Of a stretch of 64,000 nt of DNA, positions 61,729 to 64,000 are shown one piece after another (within the stretch, counting starts at the first letter, position 1; the number at the start of each line of letters is the position of its first letter). Source of the stretch: Flavobacteriales bacterium UBA7468. Its GTDB lineage: Bacteria; Bacteroidota; Bacteroidia; Flavobacteriales_D; Crocinitomicaceae. Made by a program: the position numbers and the translations under genes. The DNA is taken from assembly GCA_002478565.1 (NCBI GenBank), contig DLPC01000018.1:160263-224262 (forward strand), given 5' to 3'. The notes beneath the pieces were generated by a model, which saw only the letters and a program-made list of their open reading frames with translations, was not told the DNA's origin and ran no database searches.

Positions 61729-62580
61729 TACGGAACCGTCAGCTAGCAGTAAATCGCCATTTTGATCGAATGACAACACTCTTGGTTGGCTGATCTGCTG
61801 GAGGTCTATTTTTTGATAGCTTAGAAGATTTCCTTGTTGATCCAAGGTAAGAATCGAACCTGTACTACTCAAAATATAGAGTTCATTGGTTTGAGGATGA
61901 ACGGCCATAGAAACTGGGACAAACGAAAAAACTTCGTCTTGGGTGAGGTCCTGGCTTTGTTGAATAAAGGAAACAATACCTGCTTGATCAAATTGGAATA
62001 ATGGCGTTTCAGATAATTTTTGAGAGCCAAAACGCAGTGTTTGAATGGCATATTGTTCGTTTTCCGAACCAACATTACTTTTCTCCAAAAGCAATAATCT
62101 TTTCGAATTTGGATGAAAGCAGAGTAATGCAATCGAAGCATCTTCCTGAGCAATAGTTAAAGGTTCTGCAACTTCTTTTGATAAGGCGGCATCCATGAAA
62201 AATAATTGTTGTGCATCATTGAGCAAAACAACTGTTGAATCGTGATATGCTAATTGAGTAATCTTTGCTCCTTCCTCCAATGCAGGCAGGTAATGAAAGG
62301 AATTGCTTTGAGGTGAATAGGCCATTACGCTGAGCGAGTCATGGCTAATGGCCAGCATCGCGTTGGTATCGATGGAAGCAAGTGCTGAAAAAGGCTGCAA
62401 GCCCATTGGTAAGTACTGCGCTGCTTCTGGTTTTTCAAAGTCAAAAAAACCTATTTCTTTTTGAAAAGAGCTCGCTAATTCTTGGTAGTAGGATTTCACT
62501 CCTTGTTGCTGAATAGACCTTGCAGCAATGAAGGAGATAGTGGCCAACACAAAAGAAAAAAAGTACTGTACTCTTGTCAT
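61660..62580 (-). CDS. SdiA-regulated-like beta-propeller protein
   Basis: A 306-residue protein with a single N-terminal hydrophobic segment (about 6-20), a signal anchor or uncleaved signal. The remainder reads as a beta-propeller with recurrent strands (LALLCFHPNSKRLLLLEKSN, MAVHPQTNELYILSSTGSIL and LDQQGNLLSYQKID), resembling the SdiA-regulated (PF06977) family. The role of this family is poorly known. It overlaps WbqC by 69 bp tail to tail. Family call moderately sure. Confidence 0.72.
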   Translation of the reverse strand: MTRVQYFFSFVLATISFIAARSIQQQGVKSYYQELASSFQKEIGFFDFEKPEAAQYLPMGLQPFSALASIDTNAMLAISHDSLSVMAYSPQSNSFHYLPALEEGAKITQLAYHDSTVVLLNDAQQLFFMDAALSKEVAEPLTIAQEDASIALLCFHPNSKRLLLLEKSNVGSENEQYAIQTLRFGSQKLSETPLFQFDQAGIVSFIQQSQDLTQDEVFSFVPVSMAVHPQTNELYILSSTGSILTLDQQGNLLSYQKIDLQQISQPRVLSFDQNGDLLLADGSVLHPVILKVKWQKKLSEKGPLVK

Positions 62581-62671
62581 TTAAAACAAATTTAGATGAA
62601 ATTATCACACGAAAAAACATTTCAAATTTAATTATGAGCAAATGCTTGTTTATTGTCCTAATAAAAGGCCG

Positions 62672-62679
62672 TATTTTTG
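62672..62679 (+). promoter_or_regulatory. Promoter -7 box before the outer-membrane protein gene at 62708
   Basis: TATTTTTG, matching TAnnTTTG, 28 bp upstream of the ATG; TTG triplets lie upstream at 62646-62648 and 62653-62655. Confidence 0.5.
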
Positions 62680-62707
62680 TTGGAACGATTCTTGTTAATC
62701 TGTCAAT

Positions 62708-63400
62708 ATGAAACAATTACTTATCATCGCCCTTAGTTTTCTCATCCATTTCCAAGCAAGCACTCAAGTTAGTTTGGGTGGTGGTTTGAGCCTAACCAAT
62801 TTCATCAATAATGGCACAACTACTCAGAAGTTAAACATGCCTGGTCTTCATGCGCACATCGAAATACCAAGAAGTGGAGATGTTACTTTTTATGGCCGTG
62901 TCAATATTTTATTACCAAAAGCAAACGAACAAACGACAACGTCTTATGTAACGGCAATCAGTCCAAATACAAATCCGTATATCCTAGCGGTCAATAGTCA
63001 ACTGAAAACCAATTATTTTCTTTTTGAAGGTGGAAACCGCTATTATATCGGCAACGATTACGACAACGGCTTTGCCGGATACGGCGGATCCGGACTTTTG
63101 TTTGGCATTGGTAAAGTCAAAAAATCCTATGACAAAAGGGATGTCAGTGGTGTTTATGCGTGGGAAGAGCTCTATGCAACTGATCCAGCAGAAATTCAAG
63201 AAGGGAGAATACTAGCGATCGGAGGTTTTCTTCAAGGAGGAGTAAAATACACCATACCAGCAACAGGAACATTTTACACAGACCTTTCCGTTTACTATCT
63301 TTTATTAGCTAATGGTAGTAATAACACAGCGGGTCAAACAAATTTCATTTCGCCGTTCTTCTTTAATTTTACGCTAGGATTCAAGAAGGATTTGTACTAA
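62708..63400 (+). CDS. Hypothetical outer-membrane beta-barrel protein
   Basis: A 230-residue protein with a signal peptide (1-20, ending ASTQ). The mature part has the alternating pattern and Gly/aromatic strands of a small barrel (VSLGGGLSLTNFINNG, FYGRVNILLPKA, FNFTLGFKKDLY at the end). No family recognised. It has a good promoter, stands alone, and its last 20 bp overlap the convergent aroK. Confidence 0.72.
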   Translation: MKQLLIIALSFLIHFQASTQVSLGGGLSLTNFINNGTTTQKLNMPGLHAHIEIPRSGDVTFYGRVNILLPKANEQTTTSYVTAISPNTNPYILAVNSQLKTNYFLFEGGNRYYIGNDYDNGFAGYGGSGLLFGIGKVKKSYDKRDVSGVYAWEELYATDPAEIQEGRILAIGGFLQGGVKYTIPATGTFYTDLSVYYLLLANGSNNTAGQTNFISPFFFNFTLGFKKDLY

Positions 63401-63884
63401 GCAACTCAAGGCAAGCTGACAAAACTTGTTGTTCAGTCCACCGAGCATCTACGGAATAATGCGCCTGTTGATAGACAGCATTGCGCTCTGCAAATAGCCA
63501 ATTGAAATCATCGAAGCCAGACAACAATGGCCTTTCTTTTCCTGTAGAAATACGCTCAAACAGAACTTTTACAGGCGCCTCTAAATAAACTACAATTCCT
63601 TTATCCAAAAGTTTTTGCATCAATTCATGATGACAAGGCAAACCTCCTCCGCAAGCCACAATTTTTGGTTCAGTTGTCAACGAGTTTATGAGTTCTTGCT
63701 CCTTAGCACGAAAAAAAGCCTCACCATGCTTCGAAAACATTTGAGCAATTGTTAGTCCAACTTGTTTTTCAATTTCAAGATCCGTATCGAGCAATGGAAT
63801 GGAGAGTTCCCTAGACAAAGCTTTTGCCAAGCTAGACTTCCCACTCCCCATCATACCTATCAAGAAAATTGGCTTATTGATCAT
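63381..63884 (-). CDS. aroK: Shikimate kinase
   Basis: A 167-residue P-loop kinase that phosphorylates shikimate with ATP on the way to chorismate. Walker A is LIGMMGSGKSSLAK (residues 8-21), the shikimate-binding Asp is in LLDTDLEIEKQ, the Arg in EAFFRAKE, the GGG loop in VACGGGLPCHH, and the lid region in TGKERPLLSG. Length normal. The final codons overlap the 62708 gene by 20 bp. Confidence 0.95.
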   Translation of the reverse strand: MINKPIFLIGMMGSGKSSLAKALSRELSIPLLDTDLEIEKQVGLTIAQMFSKHGEAFFRAKEQELINSLTTEPKIVACGGGLPCHHELMQKLLDKGIVVYLEAPVKVLFERISTGKERPLLSGFDDFNWLFAERNAVYQQAHYSVDARWTEQQVLSACLELLSTNPS

Positions 63885-63977
63885 TTTTAGAAGCTTGGCA
63901 ATCAGTAAATTGATTTACGTACAAAAAATATTTACAAAATTACCACATATTTCTTTGTGTTATCTAAAGAATATCCA

Positions 63978-63985
63978 TATATTTG
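63978..63985 (+). promoter_or_regulatory. Strong promoter-like sequence at the window's right end
   Basis: TATATTTG (-7 type) with TTTG (63954-63957) 20 bp upstream matches the Bacteroidota -33/-7 pattern. It faces right, toward a gene outside the window; that gene's nature cannot be told. Confidence 0.5.
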
Positions 63986-64000
63986 CACCCTCAAAACGGC

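Noticed and set aside
1..64000. tRNA, rRNA, riboswitch, prophage or insertion sequence
   Set aside because: The intergenic gaps are short and I found no T-loop motif such as GGTTCGAATCC, no transposase or integrase, and no terminal inverted repeats with target duplications.

Overview
The window reads as a compact stretch of chromosome from a Bacteroidota bacterium, most likely of the order Flavobacteriales; the order is an inference. The grounds are a PorQ-type type IX secretion (T9SS) component, T9SS and gliding-type C-terminal domains on secreted proteins, TAnnTTTG promoter -7 boxes, few Shine-Dalgarno sites, a type-3 prolyl-tRNA synthetase, many Bacteroidota-type lipoproteins, and moderately AT-rich DNA. 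Genes are packed tightly with many ATGA or TGATG overlaps, and no gene-free stretch exceeds 300 bases. I saw no rRNA, tRNA, CRISPR array, insertion sequence or prophage.

Layout. 1-6.1 kb: the 3' part of a PIF1-like helicase, folE, an operon of an HtrA-like lipoprotein protease with two envelope proteins, and a secreted protein. 6.1-16.3 kb: a GH3 glycosidase/SGNH esterase pair, TPR and MORN-repeat secreted proteins, a methyltransferase gene broken by an in-frame TAG, and a kelch-like T9SS cargo protein. 16.3-27.9 kb: a sulfur island, all on the minus strand. 27.9-35.5 kb: a chalcone-isomerase-like protein, a DEAD-box helicase, a MuiA-like protein, then an operon with a DnaQ/GIY-YIG fusion nuclease, a PhnP-like hydrolase and a PlsC/GNAT pair suited to making amino-acid lipids. 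35.5-43.8 kb: an ECF sigma factor, porQ, trmN6, proS, an LTA-synthase-like transferase and a fused two-subunit 2-oxoacid dehydrogenase E1. 43.9-55.1 kb: small lipoproteins, a CYTH protein, a T9SS-sorted SprB-repeat protein, a CapD/WbpM-type sugar-nucleotide dehydratase, a thioesterase, a MORN protein, a TauE permease, threonine aldolase and a PorE-like OmpA protein. 55.2-64 kb: rplS, an FHA protein, the parA-parB-DUF5683-dapB-lepB-wbqC operon, an SdiA-regulated-like protein, an outer-membrane protein and aroK.

The most interesting part is the sulfur island. Eight tightly spaced genes (24765 down to 16345) encode an MBL-rhodanese fusion, a universal stress protein, two YeeE/YedE half-transporters, a TsdA-like diheme lipoprotein, an OprD-like porin, a TauE exporter and a Tat-exported SoxB-like metallophosphatase. 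A second MBL-rhodanese paralogue and a periplasmic rhodanese plus YeiH-family exporter sit just upstream as separate units. Each of the three units is preceded by the same palindrome, TGTRAC-N4-GTTACW, at exactly the same distance (21 bp) from a TAnnTTTG-like -7 box. This points to one regulon under one regulator, probably an activator binding around -41. Together the genes could take up thiosulfate or polythionate, oxidise it at the periplasmic face, pass sulfane sulfur inward to persulfide dioxygenases, and export the sulfite formed. No SoxXA, SoxYZ or SoxCD and no regulator gene are present here, so this is not a classical Sox system.
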